From positions 1-30,624 of the IMG/VR virus record IMGVR_UViG_3300048066_000360: a stretch of 30,624 nt of DNA. One strand, written 5' to 3'. The position numbers and the translations under genes are program-made. Within the stretch, counting starts at the first letter, position 1, and each line of letters begins with the position of its first letter. Shown here one piece after another: positions 5,261 to 17,800 of the stretch. The notes below the pieces were generated by a model. The model made no database searches. It saw only the letters and a program-made list of their open reading frames with translations, and was not told where the DNA came from. Source of the stretch: a virus.

Positions 5261-8017
5261 TTAAATATTAAACTCGTAGTTTGCGAAAAGGATGTATTGT
5301 TCCTCACTATTACCTTTAGTTGAATCAATTACATATCTATCAACTTCAAACTCTAATGTGCTAAAGTCAAATCCACTGTTTTTAATGTTTATAATTATGT
5401 CAGCACTTTGACCAGGCTTACAATAACACAACGGAACTGCTGTAATATATCCTAGTTCTTCAATACTGTTCTCTTGTGGGGTTCTCATCCATAATGGTAA
5501 GAAGTTCCCATCTGAAACACCGACTCTAGCAAGTTGGTTTCTCATATTCGTTATGTTACTTATGTATCGTTTATTATCTAAATTTTCACTAATTTTGACA
5601 GCATCACTGCTTATATCTATAGGATTAGTCTTAGGTCTAAATCTATCACTGTTTTCATCTATTGTTCCTGATGAGTTATCCTGTGTTTCAAAATTTGATT
5701 GATTAATTTTAAGTGCATTGTTAGTTTTAATTTTTATACTTTCTCTAACAACACCTTTGTTAGTATCCGCTGGGTCAATTACATTTACATATACAACTTC
5801 GTATACTGAATCATTTGTACCTGGTATTTTTGCAATAGCCGAGTTTATACTACCAAATTTAAATTTTTTGCGTTTATGATTTTTAGAAGCAGCTGCAACA
5901 TAGTCTTGTATAAACTTAGTTTCAATTCCTGCATACACTAACATTTTAATTTGGTTCTGTATACCAAACTGTATGTCACTTGGTCTATAAATATCACCCG
6001 GAGTAAAGATAGTAGGATCACTAATAAAGTTATTAAAGAGTGCTTTTTGTGATTCTTTCATCATTGGTTGTACAATTAAATTACTGTATACAAAATCATT
6101 TGGATCGTCAACATTAATAGTAAATGATTTTGTTATTGCACTAAATCCAAATTGGTCTTGTGCGTTAACTGTAAATGTATAAGATTTATCAACAGTTGTA
6201 CTGTCTCCATCAAATACTAACTCACCAGAATCAAAAGTTGGCAATCCTGATTTAACAAATTTGTAAGGTTCCCATTTAGTAGTTAAATCAGTACTAAAAG
6301 ATCCACTTGCGGTGTGTGTACTATTTCCAAGATATAAGTTTCCATTATAACTTACAACATCTCCGGCGTTATATACCCTTCCTGATTTCCAAAAAGATCT
6401 ATAATAGTTTTCACCAAACTGTCTTACCTTACCAAATATTTCACCATCAAGTGCAAGTGTAAGTCCGGGCGGCAATCTACCACTAGTTAAAGTATATCTT
6501 ATAACAGCATTTGGTACAGATGTTTTAGCCTTAACAGCAAATACACTAGTATAGTTTGCTCCGATGATACCTAACTTACTATCAGATAACCATGTAATAG
6601 TTGAATCAACTTCGCCTAGTAATGTTACTGTAAATGTTTTCTTTTTATTTGCTTCAAGAGTACTAGTTGTGCTATCAGTAAGTTCTTCTGTAAACACAAG
6701 ACCTGCTCTTGTATATGTTTCTAAAGGTCTATTAATAGTGATAGTGTCAAATGCTAATATAGCATTATTAACTTCTGTTATTAAATATGTTTGCCCTTTA
6801 ATAGTAATAGTTTGATCTAATAAATCAAGAAGTCTATCGTTCTTTTTAATCTTGATTACTGTGTCACCTTTTACAGCATTATCGTGTATAACAATATCTA
6901 CATTTTCAAATGTAGTTGTTCCTGTTGCTGCGTAACGAACAGCATTTACAGTAAATTTGTATTCTTTTGTAACCGCTGGTTGATATGGAACAACTCCTGC
7001 TAATTCACCAGTAGCACTATCAAGTTCTAATCCTGGAGGAATAACACTAGGAGTACCGTCATCGTTTACATCTTCTAATGTAAATCCAACAAATCCTGAC
7101 AGTGTTTCTTTATCAACAATATCTAAAAATAAAGTAACGTAATTATTTGCACGTCTGTATCCAAGGTTTCCTGGTGTTAGCCATATAGGAGTTCTAACGT
7201 GTGTATTGTCTGCACTAAATGTTGCATCACCAATTTGTAATATAGTGTTGTCTGATCTTAAAAAGTCATCGCCGACTACATAGATTCTAAATTTACGTTT
7301 GGCTACTGTATCACCGTCTGATACACTTACAGTAAATTGATAATTCCTATTAAGTTTTTTAGGTGATTTGGTCGGTACACTTAGGTCATATGTATCTACA
7401 TCATAAAAATAACTGTCATATCCGTTTGCTGGTCTTGTACCAAAATCAAATGCATATGCTCCGTATGCGTTATCATCATAATAACCTTGAGCTGCTAATT
7501 TGTCTAATGCTAATACTGGATCAACAACTCCACTAATTAATCCCGTAGATGATAATGTAATACCTGGAGGTAATTGTCCGTCACCTGATGCTATAAAATA
7601 TTCTAATTTTTGTCCAGCTGCTAAATCTTTATCTGTGGCTTGCAATTGATAGTTTATTGGACTTGAGTCTAAAACATATAATGCATCATTATTACCAAGT
7701 GCTAGTTCGCCTTCTGGTGTAACCCACACAGGAGCATCGGCTCCTACAATCGTAATTTTAAAAGTTCTATCTTCAACTTCGTCATTAAGTGTTGCTCTTA
7801 GTACAAATTTAAACTCTGTTTCTCTTGCAACTTCTAGTGGAGTACCTCTAAGAGTTGTACCGTCAATTCTTAGCCCCGGGGGAATATTTCCGCTAATCAA
7901 TGCTATTGTAGTACCAACAGGAACTGCTAACTGAATTGCGTTAGCACCACTTAATGATACTGATTCGTTATATGTTCCTAAACTTAGGTTATTTTGTACT
8001 GTCCAGATGTTCGCCAT
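5261..8017 (-). CDS. Ig-like (He_PIG/cadherin-like) repeat structural protein
   Basis: 918-aa virion protein built from repeated Ig-like domains. The putative-Ig (He_PIG) signature, a proline pair followed by GL/GI and an S/A-G-x-(V/P) turn, is seen four times: IPPGLRIDGTTLRGTP (about 44-59), LPPGITLSSTGLISG (about 148), IPPGLELDSATGELAG (about 325) and LPPGLTLALDGEIFG (about 512). Between the last Ig repeat and the next domain (about 530-585) lies a block, WKSGRVYNAGDVVSYNGNLY, followed by a tryptophan; it resembles a CBM5/12 carbohydrate-binding module. The C-terminal 250 residues form a separate domain ending in an Asp/Phe-rich strand region. Likely a long fibre or surface decoration protein for glycan attachment. 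AAGGA precedes the ATG, and a weak late motif (CTAAATAA, 8032-8039) lies upstream. Confidence 0.82.
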   Translation of the reverse strand: MANIWTVQNNLSLGTYNESVSLSGANAIQLAVPVGTTIALISGNIPPGLRIDGTTLRGTPLEVARETEFKFVLRATLNDEVEDRTFKITIVGADAPVWVTPEGELALGNNDALYVLDSSPINYQLQATDKDLAAGQKLEYFIASGDGQLPPGITLSSTGLISGVVDPVLALDKLAAQGYYDDNAYGAYAFDFGTRPANGYDSYFYDVDTYDLSVPTKSPKKLNRNYQFTVSVSDGDTVAKRKFRIYVVGDDFLRSDNTILQIGDATFSADNTHVRTPIWLTPGNLGYRRANNYVTLFLDIVDKETLSGFVGFTLEDVNDDGTPSVIPPGLELDSATGELAGVVPYQPAVTKEYKFTVNAVRYAATGTTTFENVDIVIHDNAVKGDTVIKIKKNDRLLDLLDQTITIKGQTYLITEVNNAILAFDTITINRPLETYTRAGLVFTEELTDSTTSTLEANKKKTFTVTLLGEVDSTITWLSDSKLGIIGANYTSVFAVKAKTSVPNAVIRYTLTSGRLPPGLTLALDGEIFGKVRQFGENYYRSFWKSGRVYNAGDVVSYNGNLYLGNSTHTASGSFSTDLTTKWEPYKFVKSGLPTFDSGELVFDGDSTTVDKSYTFTVNAQDQFGFSAITKSFTINVDDPNDFVYSNLIVQPMMKESQKALFNNFISDPTIFTPGDIYRPSDIQFGIQNQIKMLVYAGIETKFIQDYVAAASKNHKRKKFKFGSINSAIAKIPGTNDSVYEVVYVNVIDPADTNKGVVRESIKIKTNNALKINQSNFETQDNSSGTIDENSDRFRPKTNPIDISSDAVKISENLDNKRYISNITNMRNQLARVGVSDGNFLPLWMRTPQENSIEELGYITAVPLCYCKPGQSADIIINIKNSGFDFSTLEFEVDRYVIDSTKGNSEEQYILFANYEFNI

Positions 8018-8035
8018 TCAAGGTTATTCCTTTAT

Positions 8036-8770
8036 TTAGAATGCCGGTATATTAATTGAGCCAGCATCTAGTGTTATGTTAGGAGATGCTGTACCAATAC
8101 CACCGAAGTCTACGTTTACTGTTTTAAATAAAAAGTCGTAAATATTTGTAACTGCTACATCACCAATAGATCCAAAGTCCCAACTATTGCTAGGTTGTCG
8201 ATAAAAGTCTAACTCTCTAATATCAATATTATGTACATTACCAGTAACATTACCAGTAAGATTACCTAGTACACTAACTGCTGTTAGTGTTTGTATGTTG
8301 CCAATACTTTGTCCGTTTGCATCTAAAGAAGCACTTAGTTGCGGTGCTGGGTCTTGCGAAAGACTACCTAACGCACTAGAATCAATTCTAATGTTATTAC
8401 CGTCTCTTGTAGTAGTTACTAAAGTTCCGCCCTGTATAGTAACTGTAGTATTTTCAGTTACCGTTAAACTACCGGTGTCTCCTGCAACGATAAACTGTGT
8501 TACACCTGCATCAACGTCAATTGTAATTTCATTATCTGTTGATGTTAGTGTTGCATTTTGTCCGCCGATTAATGATTTAAATCTTAAATCGTTTACGTTT
8601 GTATCAAAGTAAAGTCCGCTTCCTGTTCCTAAATTTGTTACAGTAGTTGCTTCAGGAGTTCTCGCATCTAAATCAGAAAAGTTAAATACAACCTTTTCAA
8701 ATGCTTCTCTTAAATCGTCACCTGTCCCGTCGTTAGCAACATTTCCTAAATTAATTGTTTTTAATGCCAT
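8036..8770 (-). CDS. Virion structural / tail-fibre protein, 244 aa
   Basis: The first 40 residues (MALKTINLGNVANDGTGDDL, then REAFEKVVFNFSDL) are clearly homologous to the start of the 3890-aa protein encoded just upstream. Around 180-190 there is a short GNLTGNVTGNV repeat, also of the kind found near the end of the giant protein. The rest is Thr/Val/Gly/Asn-rich beta structure. It looks like a short fibre or fibre connector sharing the virion anchor of the giant fibre. AGGAGT precedes the ATG, and a late motif AATAAATAC (8793-8800) overlaps the stop codon of the giant gene. Confidence 0.78.
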   Translation of the reverse strand: MALKTINLGNVANDGTGDDLREAFEKVVFNFSDLDARTPEATTVTNLGTGSGLYFDTNVNDLRFKSLIGGQNATLTSTDNEITIDVDAGVTQFIVAGDTGSLTVTENTTVTIQGGTLVTTTRDGNNIRIDSSALGSLSQDPAPQLSASLDANGQSIGNIQTLTAVSVLGNLTGNVTGNVHNIDIRELDFYRQPSNSWDFGSIGDVAVTNIYDFLFKTVNVDFGGIGTASPNITLDAGSINIPAF

Positions 8771-8792
8771 CTATTTAACTCCTGTGTACATG

Positions 8793-8800
8793 TATTTATT
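8793..8800 (-). promoter_or_regulatory. T4-type late promoter (AATAAATA)
   Basis: TAATAAATAC on the minus strand, 22 bases before the 244-aa structural gene. Its first bases are shared with the TAA stop of the giant fibre gene. The -10 element has one mismatch to TATAAATA. Confidence 0.5.
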
Positions 8801-11800
8801 ATAAGCGACCAACTACAACTTCTACAGTGCCTTTGCCGTCATCTTCTTTTGTTCCTACAGCCTTACCAATTACAGTACCCATCTTAGGATCGTTATCAAC
8901 AATAGCATATCCAGGAACAGCACTAGTTACAAGCATGTCACCTTTAGCAACAGTACCAATTACTTTACAAGGAACACGCCCTGTTAGTGCTAATGGAACA
9001 ACAGTATCGCCTTCTAACTGATTGTTCATTAAGTATGCAGGATCAGTTGATACAACACCTGCTACTTTACGATCACCTTTTATTGTACAAGCAGTAATTT
9101 CTTCAGCGCCGCCAAATACAACAACAGTACCTGGTTCGTATGCTTCGTCACCTACGTATTTCTCTGCCAAGTCAGCGTAGTTTGCTGACGATGCTGTAGC
9201 ATTAAGCGTTTGAGTACCAACATTAAAACTAAGTCCTCCGCTGTCTGTTCTTGCCGCATTATTACCAGTGTTACTACCAACTAATACAAGATTAAAACTA
9301 CCAGTAGTTGGTTCTGAACCTACAGCGTTAACAGCAAAATTAGCTGCGTTCGTTGCATCTGAAACACCACCTGAGCTTGTAGCATATCCTTTACCTTCAA
9401 CAAAGTTTTTAACAGCAGCCGCTGTTAAGAATGAAGTATCGTCGTCGACTAAACTTGTACCATCAGCTGCAACTTCAGTGCCTGTTTGAACAGCTGCTGC
9501 ACCAAAGTCACTAACTGTCAAGTTGGGCAATCTAGCACTATCAAATGTACCAGCATTAATTTTACTTGCATTTAAATTTGGTATTCTATCAGTACCTAAT
9601 GTACCAGATGTAATTTTACTTGCACCTAAACTTGGTATTCTATCAGTACCTAATGTACCACTGTCAATAGTAGCTGCATCAATTGTGTCCCATACTGGAG
9701 CTGCTCCACTGGTAGCATCACCAGTCATTGCTAGGAATTTTTGTGTTGTTGTAGTGTTTGCTCCTACATAACTAGTTGTGCCTGTAGCACTTTGGTATGG
9801 TACTTCATTAGCTGCACCGTCTTTCAAACTAGTTGCTGTATCAGCATTACCAGTTAAGTCACCAGTTACATCACCTGTAATATCACCTGAAATATCACCT
9901 GTCACTGGTCCAACAAATCCTGCTGCATGTATTTGTCCAAACGCTTGGCCATTAGCACCAAGGTCCACTGATTCATTTGAATCAGGTAAAATACTTGCAT
10001 GAGTTATAACTGCATCAGTACCAATTTGGAATTTTAATGCAGATGCATTAGTTCCACTAGCTGTTAAGAAGTCAAACGTAGATTTTTCACTACCAAGTGT
10101 TACATCAACAGCTCTAACAACCAGTTCAGAATTAACACCACCGTCAACGGCAGTTTGTGAATTGTCCATCTTAAAGTGTAATGCACCTAAGTAGTCTTCA
10201 TCAGCTGGTGAAGTTGTGTCATGGAAGAATTCAATTATATTATCACCAACACCGTTGTTTTCTTGTGTATTTCTAATTTTAATATGTGGTGTGTCAAGTG
10301 TACTTGTAATAGTAAATGTATCAGCAGCAACATCATCACCTAAGTCAAAGTCTCCGCTAACAGTTAAGTTACCGTCAATTACAGTATTTCCTGTAACATC
10401 TAAATCAGTTCCAACATACAATTTCTTAGCAATGCCAACACCACCGTCAATTATTACTGACCCTGTTGTTGAACTTGATGCATCAGTTGTATCGTTAACA
10501 ACAAGAGTACCATCAATATCTGTGTTACCACTAGTTGCTGTTACATTGAACTTACCACCTATGTCAAAGTTGCCTCCAACGTATAGTTTCTTAGCAATAC
10601 CTGCACCACCATCTACAATCAATGATCCTGTAGATGTGCTAGTTGAATCAGTAGTTAAGTTTGCATTCAATGTACTATCTGCATTTAGTGCGCCACTAAC
10701 ATTTAGTATGCCAGTAACATCAACTTGGTCGTCAATTGCTATTGCTGTAGTAAGAGTGTTATTTCTTTGTACTTGGAATTCAAGTTTACCATCTTTACTT
10801 GCAGTTGCAATATCTGCTATTGTTGATTTTATAGCACCGTATGTATGTAAAGTAGCAATTGGTCCTGCATCATCGTTGCTTCTAAAGTTAATAGTACCAA
10901 CACCGTCTGCGTTTGCAACACTGCTTGTTTTCTTAATAATGTCTAAAGTATAACCTGCGGAGTCTGCATTAGTTCTTTGCAAGTCAACATCAGTAATGAT
11001 AGTTGAGCCAATACTTAATGTATCATCGCCACTACCAAGTGTTGTATTACCTTCAACAGTAAATGCATTTTTAACTGTGGTTGTTCCTGATAATGCTGTT
11101 AGTACATCAACATCTCCTGATCTCAGTACAACTCCTGTTGAATCTGCTAGTAACGCATTCTTACCATTAGCAATAATTGCTGTTTGACCAGCAGTTGTAT
11201 ATGGACTAATATTACCTAATGCAATACCTGAACCAGTTGCTGTTAGATCGTCTGGATCTTGAATAAAGTTTGTAAACACCCAATCAACAGCCAAGTGTGG
11301 TTTACTATTTGCTGGTGTATTTGCAGATGCGTTCTGTTGGAACACACTAGCATGACCGTTTTTGCCTGTTGCTGGTGAAGTAACTTGCTCTACTCTTATA
11401 CCAATATCACCAATGTCAACACTTGCTGTTGGAATCTCAACTATACTTTCGTCAACTTGACTAGCACCAGGAGTAACACCTGATATGCTCATTGCTAAGT
11501 TTTCGTTTGGTGTATAAACGTCTAAGAATGTGCTACCGCCTGCTGAACGTGTATCTAATGCTCTACGACTGTCAACTAACAATCCTTTAACATTAATAAA
11601 TCCTTCAGTATTTGCTGAAACAAATGTTAGATCGTTTTGATCGTTATTATCAAGTGTACGTACTAATTGGTTACCTTCACCTGCTTTAGTAATCTGTGTA
11701 GTACCATATACACCGTCAGCCATTTTAACTAGTGCTTCACCCGAACTTGAGAATTGAGTTGCACTTACAATAGTTGCTGCAGATGCATGACTGTCTGCTG

Positions 11801-14800
11801 TTACTCCTGCAAGTGTTCCTGTTCCTGGGAAAGTACTAGTTGCATTTATAACAATAATTTTATTTTCACTTGTAACAGCGCCTTGTACAGTTGCACTAAC
11901 ACCACCTGAACTTACAGTTGCACCGTTTGCAACACTAACAAGTCCTTCGGTTTGTATTACCCAACCACCAACTTCTGTAATTGTGCTATTTGCAAAATCC
12001 TTATCCTGTATTGCTCCGCCTAAATCAATAATTTGATCAAAACTAACAGCGTATGGTATACCGTCTGTATTGTATGCAGGGTCACCAATGTCACCTCTAC
12101 CAATTACAGTTTTTTCTGGTATATCTTGAATCTTATCAAATGTTATACCTCTATCTTTAACATTAACAAAACCAGTTTTTTCTATTGTAGTAATAGTTCT
12201 AGTTGAATCAACTGGTGTTCCTTTTATGCTTGAAGTCTGTTGTACAGCGTTAGCACTTCCAGGTAAGTTAAATGTTGTTATTGGTGTAATAAAGCATGTT
12301 GTTGCTCCACCTGTAACAAATGTATCACTTGTTCTAACTTTAAGAGTAGTACTATTAATAACTTTATCAATGTAACCAATATTAGAACCTTGTGTTATAA
12401 TATCGCCTACGTTTGCACTAACAGATCCTGTGAATACAAATACTTGATCTTCAGCAAATGCATCTGCAGAGAACGCAGCAATACCTTTGTTTGCTTGACT
12501 TACTCTTCTACCATTAGTAGTAAAGTCTTCAAAGTCGTCACTGTCCTGTAATACAGGAGCCTTTTGCATTAATAGTTTTTGTTGTTGTATATCTGCGTTT
12601 GTATTAACATCTGCATCTAGTAAACTTTCTGCTTGATATTGTAAGTTAACACTTGTAGCATCTTCTGATCTAGTTACTGTTATATTAATATCACTACGTG
12701 ATGCATCACCAGGACTACCAGTTTTGCTTTCACTTGCGTTTGCAACTTCAACCATTGGATATACAGCAAGACCATCTCTACCTTGTGTAGTATTTCTTGA
12801 TACATTTCCGTTTGATATAGTTTCTGCTTGGAAGTCTATAGGATCTCCACTTACACCGTCTGCAATAGCTGCTGTGCTAGTAACCAATGCTGATGTTGCA
12901 ACTACAGTTTCACTACCGCCCGGATTGTTTACAAGCTCAATAGCAGTACCATTAAATGATCCTGTTACTTCTCTTAGAATCATCTGTGTAGCACTTGTTT
13001 TACCTGATCCAACTACTGTTTGTGGATGTAATACATAACCTTGTGCGCCTGTTGAAGGTTGTCTTAACAGTTGTCCTCTTACAGCAACAGTTCCAGTTGC
13101 ATTTAAGTTAACCATTGTTAATGGTAAAACTGTATAAGTTATAACTTGTACATCAAGTCCTGATGCTGTGTCTGTACTATTTTCACCATTGTCAAATTTG
13201 AATGTATCACTAATGTCAACAATACGTCCTGCACTATTAGTATCTTCACCATATATAACATCGTTTACTGAGAACATAGTTCCTGCAACGTACTTGACAT
13301 ATATTTTCTTTTTACCTGTTAGTACAATTAAATCACTTTGACCATTTTGGTTATTAAAATCTGTTTGATAAAAACTTACGTTACGAAGATCTTCAAATTC
13401 ATCATTTGCAAATATTCTGTTATCAATGTATTCTTTGGTTGCCGCATCAGTATCTGCAACAGGACGTTTTAGTAAAGTAATTCTACCATTTGTCATGTTC
13501 AGTGTATGTGTAGTTTCTCCACCTACTGTTACTGGTGTTAACTGTGGATTAGTTGCACTCATTACCGTTGTAAGTGGTGCAGGATCTGCTACGTTAAATT
13601 CATCAAAGCCTAAACGTCTATTAATGTAATCTACTACAGCAACTTCTGTAGGAACATTTTTAAGTTCTGCTGTTGACTGTGTGAAACTACTTGTAAACTT
13701 ACTAATAATTTCACCATCTTTAAATCCAAGTCCGTCTAGTCCTGAGATATTAATTTGTGCTGTAAATGATATTGTACCAGTACCCTGGTCAACTGTAAAG
13801 AACTTACCAACTCTAAAGAATCCATCTTCGTCTGTTGATGCAAAGAACACACGCCCTTTGTTTCTTTCCCAAACTTGTGCTTTTGTTACTGTTGGATCAC
13901 TTGTTACGATTGCTGTCTTATCTGAAGCAGGTTGTCCAAAGATAATATTTGGATAGTTAGATGTATTAAATCCACCTGTACCAATGTTACTAAAGTCATG
14001 TCCTGTTGCTCTACATAATGAAATGTTAACAGTAATCTCTGCACCTTCACCTGCCGGAACACCAATTGCAAGGTTAACATTATCACTTTCGTTACCAAGA
14101 CTTAATGTATCAGCAATACCTGTAGTAGGTGCTGTTTCGTCTGGATCATAATATTTGTTACTTACTGAATTACGATCAATTTCTAAATACGCAAATCCTG
14201 TTGCATGTGAATTAGGTTCTCCTGCTTCTCTTGTTCCAATAGAACCAGTAGATGTTCCTGCTCCATCGTGATATGCAAGAATTTTATGTACTCTATCTTT
14301 CCATGCAAATATCATATCTGCATTTTGAATTCTTACTGTAGACTCTGTACCTAATGCTGGAATAGCAATGTATCTATCACCTGGTGTACCACCAAACGAT
14401 TCTTTAAATCCATTTGTTGTTAAGTAACTTAATTTAACAGCGCCGCTTCCTGCTAGTCCGCCGACACTACTAAAGTTTCCGTCCCCTGCGGCATCGTGTT
14501 CAATGTTTCCACCACCTACAGTAAAATCAGTACCGTTCCAGTCTTTAATATAAAGTTCTTCTGTACCTACGCCTTCTGATTTTGTTATTGTACCTGATGC
14601 AGAACCTTGTCTAACAACAGATCCTTCTGCTATTGTGCCAGTTGTAGCACTTGCAAGTACTAGTTTAAACTGTGCTTTATAGTTATCATACTCAACTCTT
14701 TGTCTAATATAATCATAGTTACTATCAAATGTAAGTATGTTTTGACCATCTGGTAAAGTTGCTTCACCTGCATTATCAAAAGTACTAATTGGAGTTACGT

Positions 14801-17800
14801 CAAAGTTAATAGAACGATAAGTGTTTTCTGGCTGTTCTTCAAACACAACTGCTGTTGAAGGTCTAATTGGAACAGTCTGTACATTGTCTAAGATAAACTT
14901 AGCTCTTGCTCTAATACTTAATGATTCACCAGCAAACAATGGCTTTGCTAGTCCGCCTGTACTTACTGATTCATCATTAGTTGAGTTAGAGAATGACAGT
15001 TTCCATACAGCACCGTTTTCACCAATTAGTGGGTTGCCACCAATTTCAGTTAAAAATACTTTACCTGATCTTGCTGTGTATGATCCGCCCCATCCTGTTC
15101 CGTTTACTGGTGTAGTTAATGCTGAATCACTATACAGTTCTACATATCGTTTATCATTAGTAGTTCCGCCTGTAGTTGTGCTAACTTTAGCATAATACGT
15201 TCCATTTAATTCTGTTATTCCTGAACCGTCAACAATAGTAATTGCATCTTCGTCTATAAAGTTATGTCCAATAGTTTCAAGTACAACAGGGTTTGTTTTT
15301 GTTACACCAATAATAGTTTTACGACCTGCTTTATCTAAGTTAGTTTCAATACTTGCAATAGTTCTACTTGTAGTAGTACCGTCAGTGTATATTGTGTCTC
15401 CAACACTAAACTGATCTCTATTTTCTGGTAGTGTTACATAGATTGTACTGTTATTAACACCATCTTTAATTGGTCTAGTTACTCTACCTAAAGGAGCCGT
15501 TGCTGTTTGTCCAGTTCCTGCTGTAATAGTTACTCTTGTGTTGTAAGGAACATTAGTTAATGCTCCGTTTAGAGTAAGTTTAACTTCGTTAACGCCCGGA
15601 ACACCGTCTGCTGATTGTGCATCAGTAACAGATACAACTTCAAATCTACTTGATGATGTTGCTGTACCGCCTGCATCTTGTATCACAGCATTGTTACCTA
15701 ACGAACCTGTATTATACGATGAACCGTTTAATGTTGTAGTCAATGATGCGTCAGTGTAAAGTGTTAAAGTTCCTGTTGATGGGCTAGGGCCAACATATCG
15801 AATTCCGTCTAGTCCTGGATTAGCACCACCACCAGTAGTAGGAATATTACTTTCAGATACAAGTACTCGTTGTCCTTCTACAAATCCATGAGCTTCAACA
15901 TTTAATACAACAGGATTAGATGCTGATATACTAGCAATCTCTTTTTCTTCGTTATATGTTACATCAATTTCACCTTCTGGTAAAGGAGCAAAGTCTGTAT
16001 CGTATGCATATACAAATGTTTGTAATGCGTTAGCGTTTGCACTAGCACTTGGATTCACATATACTTTACCTGTTTGTGAAGTATTAAATGCTAATGAACC
16101 AGTTTGTGCAACCTCATTCGGGTCACCGCCTGCAGCAACTAGTCCAAAGTTACCATAAGCGTTTGATCCATTTAACGATCTAATCTCTGAACCGTTATTC
16201 GCATAATAAGCTGCGTGACAGTAGTATGTAAACATACTAACCATTTCAGATATACCATTGTTAGTACATAATAGTCCGTAACCTAAATCATTAACTTGCG
16301 TAAAGTCATTACCAAGCATAGATCTGTTACCAGCTGTTTGAAGTACGATTGGATAATTTTCTCCACCAATCCAACCTTGTCCTTCATCATTTGCATCTGG
16401 GTTTGAATTTTTATCAAGTATAAGTTCTGCTGTACCGTTAGTAGGGTCATAGTTTCTAATAGCATTAACTTGGTAACGTACACCGTTTACATAGAATGGT
16501 GCAGGTAGTTGAGGACGTCTTGCAAATAATCCAAGTCCTACTCCGTTACTATTAACTTGTTTAGAATCTCTTCTACTTCTTACAAATATTTCAAATGGTG
16601 AATTAACACCTGCACTTGTAATGTTGTCAACAATTTCTAATGGCATGTTACTTACAAAACCATCAACAAACATACCACCTCTAAATGCTTGTTTGTTTAT
16701 TGATTGTGAGAAACTTGATCCTGTTTGTATGTATGGTGATTTAGTAAGTATCTGTCCATCTGGATCAAGTACACACATAAATCCACCATGACCTTGTACA
16801 GTCATATTACGTAAGATAGTTGCGTCATTCATTAAGAAGACATCCATATCTTTATTGTGTTTAGGTGGATTGTATTCGCTGTTAAACGCAAATACTATAA
16901 TATTTAATAATCCAGAAACAATAGTACTTGTTCCTGATTCAGCAAGTTGTGACGTTGTTACTGCAATATCCCATGCTGACGCCGCCTGTCTTGAACTTGG
17001 AACACTTGGAGTTCCAACTGGTGTTGCTGATGCACCAAGTAGTGCCTGTGCAATGTTACCAATTTCTAAAATAGCCGCTGAAGTTATAACTTCTTGACCT
17101 ACTTCTACAGCACCTGCATAGTATCTTCCTTGTGCTTCAAGTGACTGATCAACAAGACCTTTTTCTAAGTCAAATGCCAATGCATCAACAATAAGTCCTA
17201 AGTCTCTTGCACATTTTGGACCATATGTAAATGCAACTGCCGCTGGTACCGTAGCTGGAACACTATTTGCTCCTTTGCTTACTCCGCCTACTGAAAGTTC
17301 GCCACTAGTATCAAATATACCATCTGGTCCTACAATAATTACTGAATTTCCAGTACTATCACTTTTTACTTTACCAGTTACTCCGCTTCCTGATTGTGTA
17401 ACTGTATCGCCTCTGCTAAATGTTACGTTGCCTGTTAGTGTTAGTTCAACTTGAGTGTAATCACCAAAGCCACCATTGTTTAAATTATTAGTTGACGATT
17501 CATCTAAGAATAGTAAAACTTCTTGTACAATAGCATCTCTATTTTTTTCTAAGATAGAAACAGCATTAGTATAGCCTCCTGCATTAACTACACTGTTCGC
17601 CTGAGTGTTAATTGGGCGTCTTGGGTCAAGGCCATAATGATAACCAAAGTTTGTATCTCTTGAATACTGTGTTGGCGCTGTTGTTAAGTATGTTCCGCTT
17701 TGTACAGAATTATTAATTGAAATATTGTTGTTTACTACAGTATCAAATTGAACTACATCAGCATATCCGTTTCCTGTTTCGCTTGGTGGAACACCGTTAT

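Noticed and set aside
10216-10953. A 245-codon open frame on the plus strand inside the giant fibre gene, plus many similar plus-strand frames from 8.8 to 20 kb
   Set aside because: They are antisense to a strongly supported repeat-rich gene. The Ser/Val/Leu/Pro-rich composition is what the reverse of Gly/Thr/Asp/Asn codons gives, and no ribosome binding sites or domains are seen.
13904-14098. Minus-strand frame of 64 codons inside the giant fibre gene, and similar ones at 16283-16483 and 22719-23012
   Set aside because: Out-of-frame shadows of the real genes, without ribosome binding sites or recognisable protein features.
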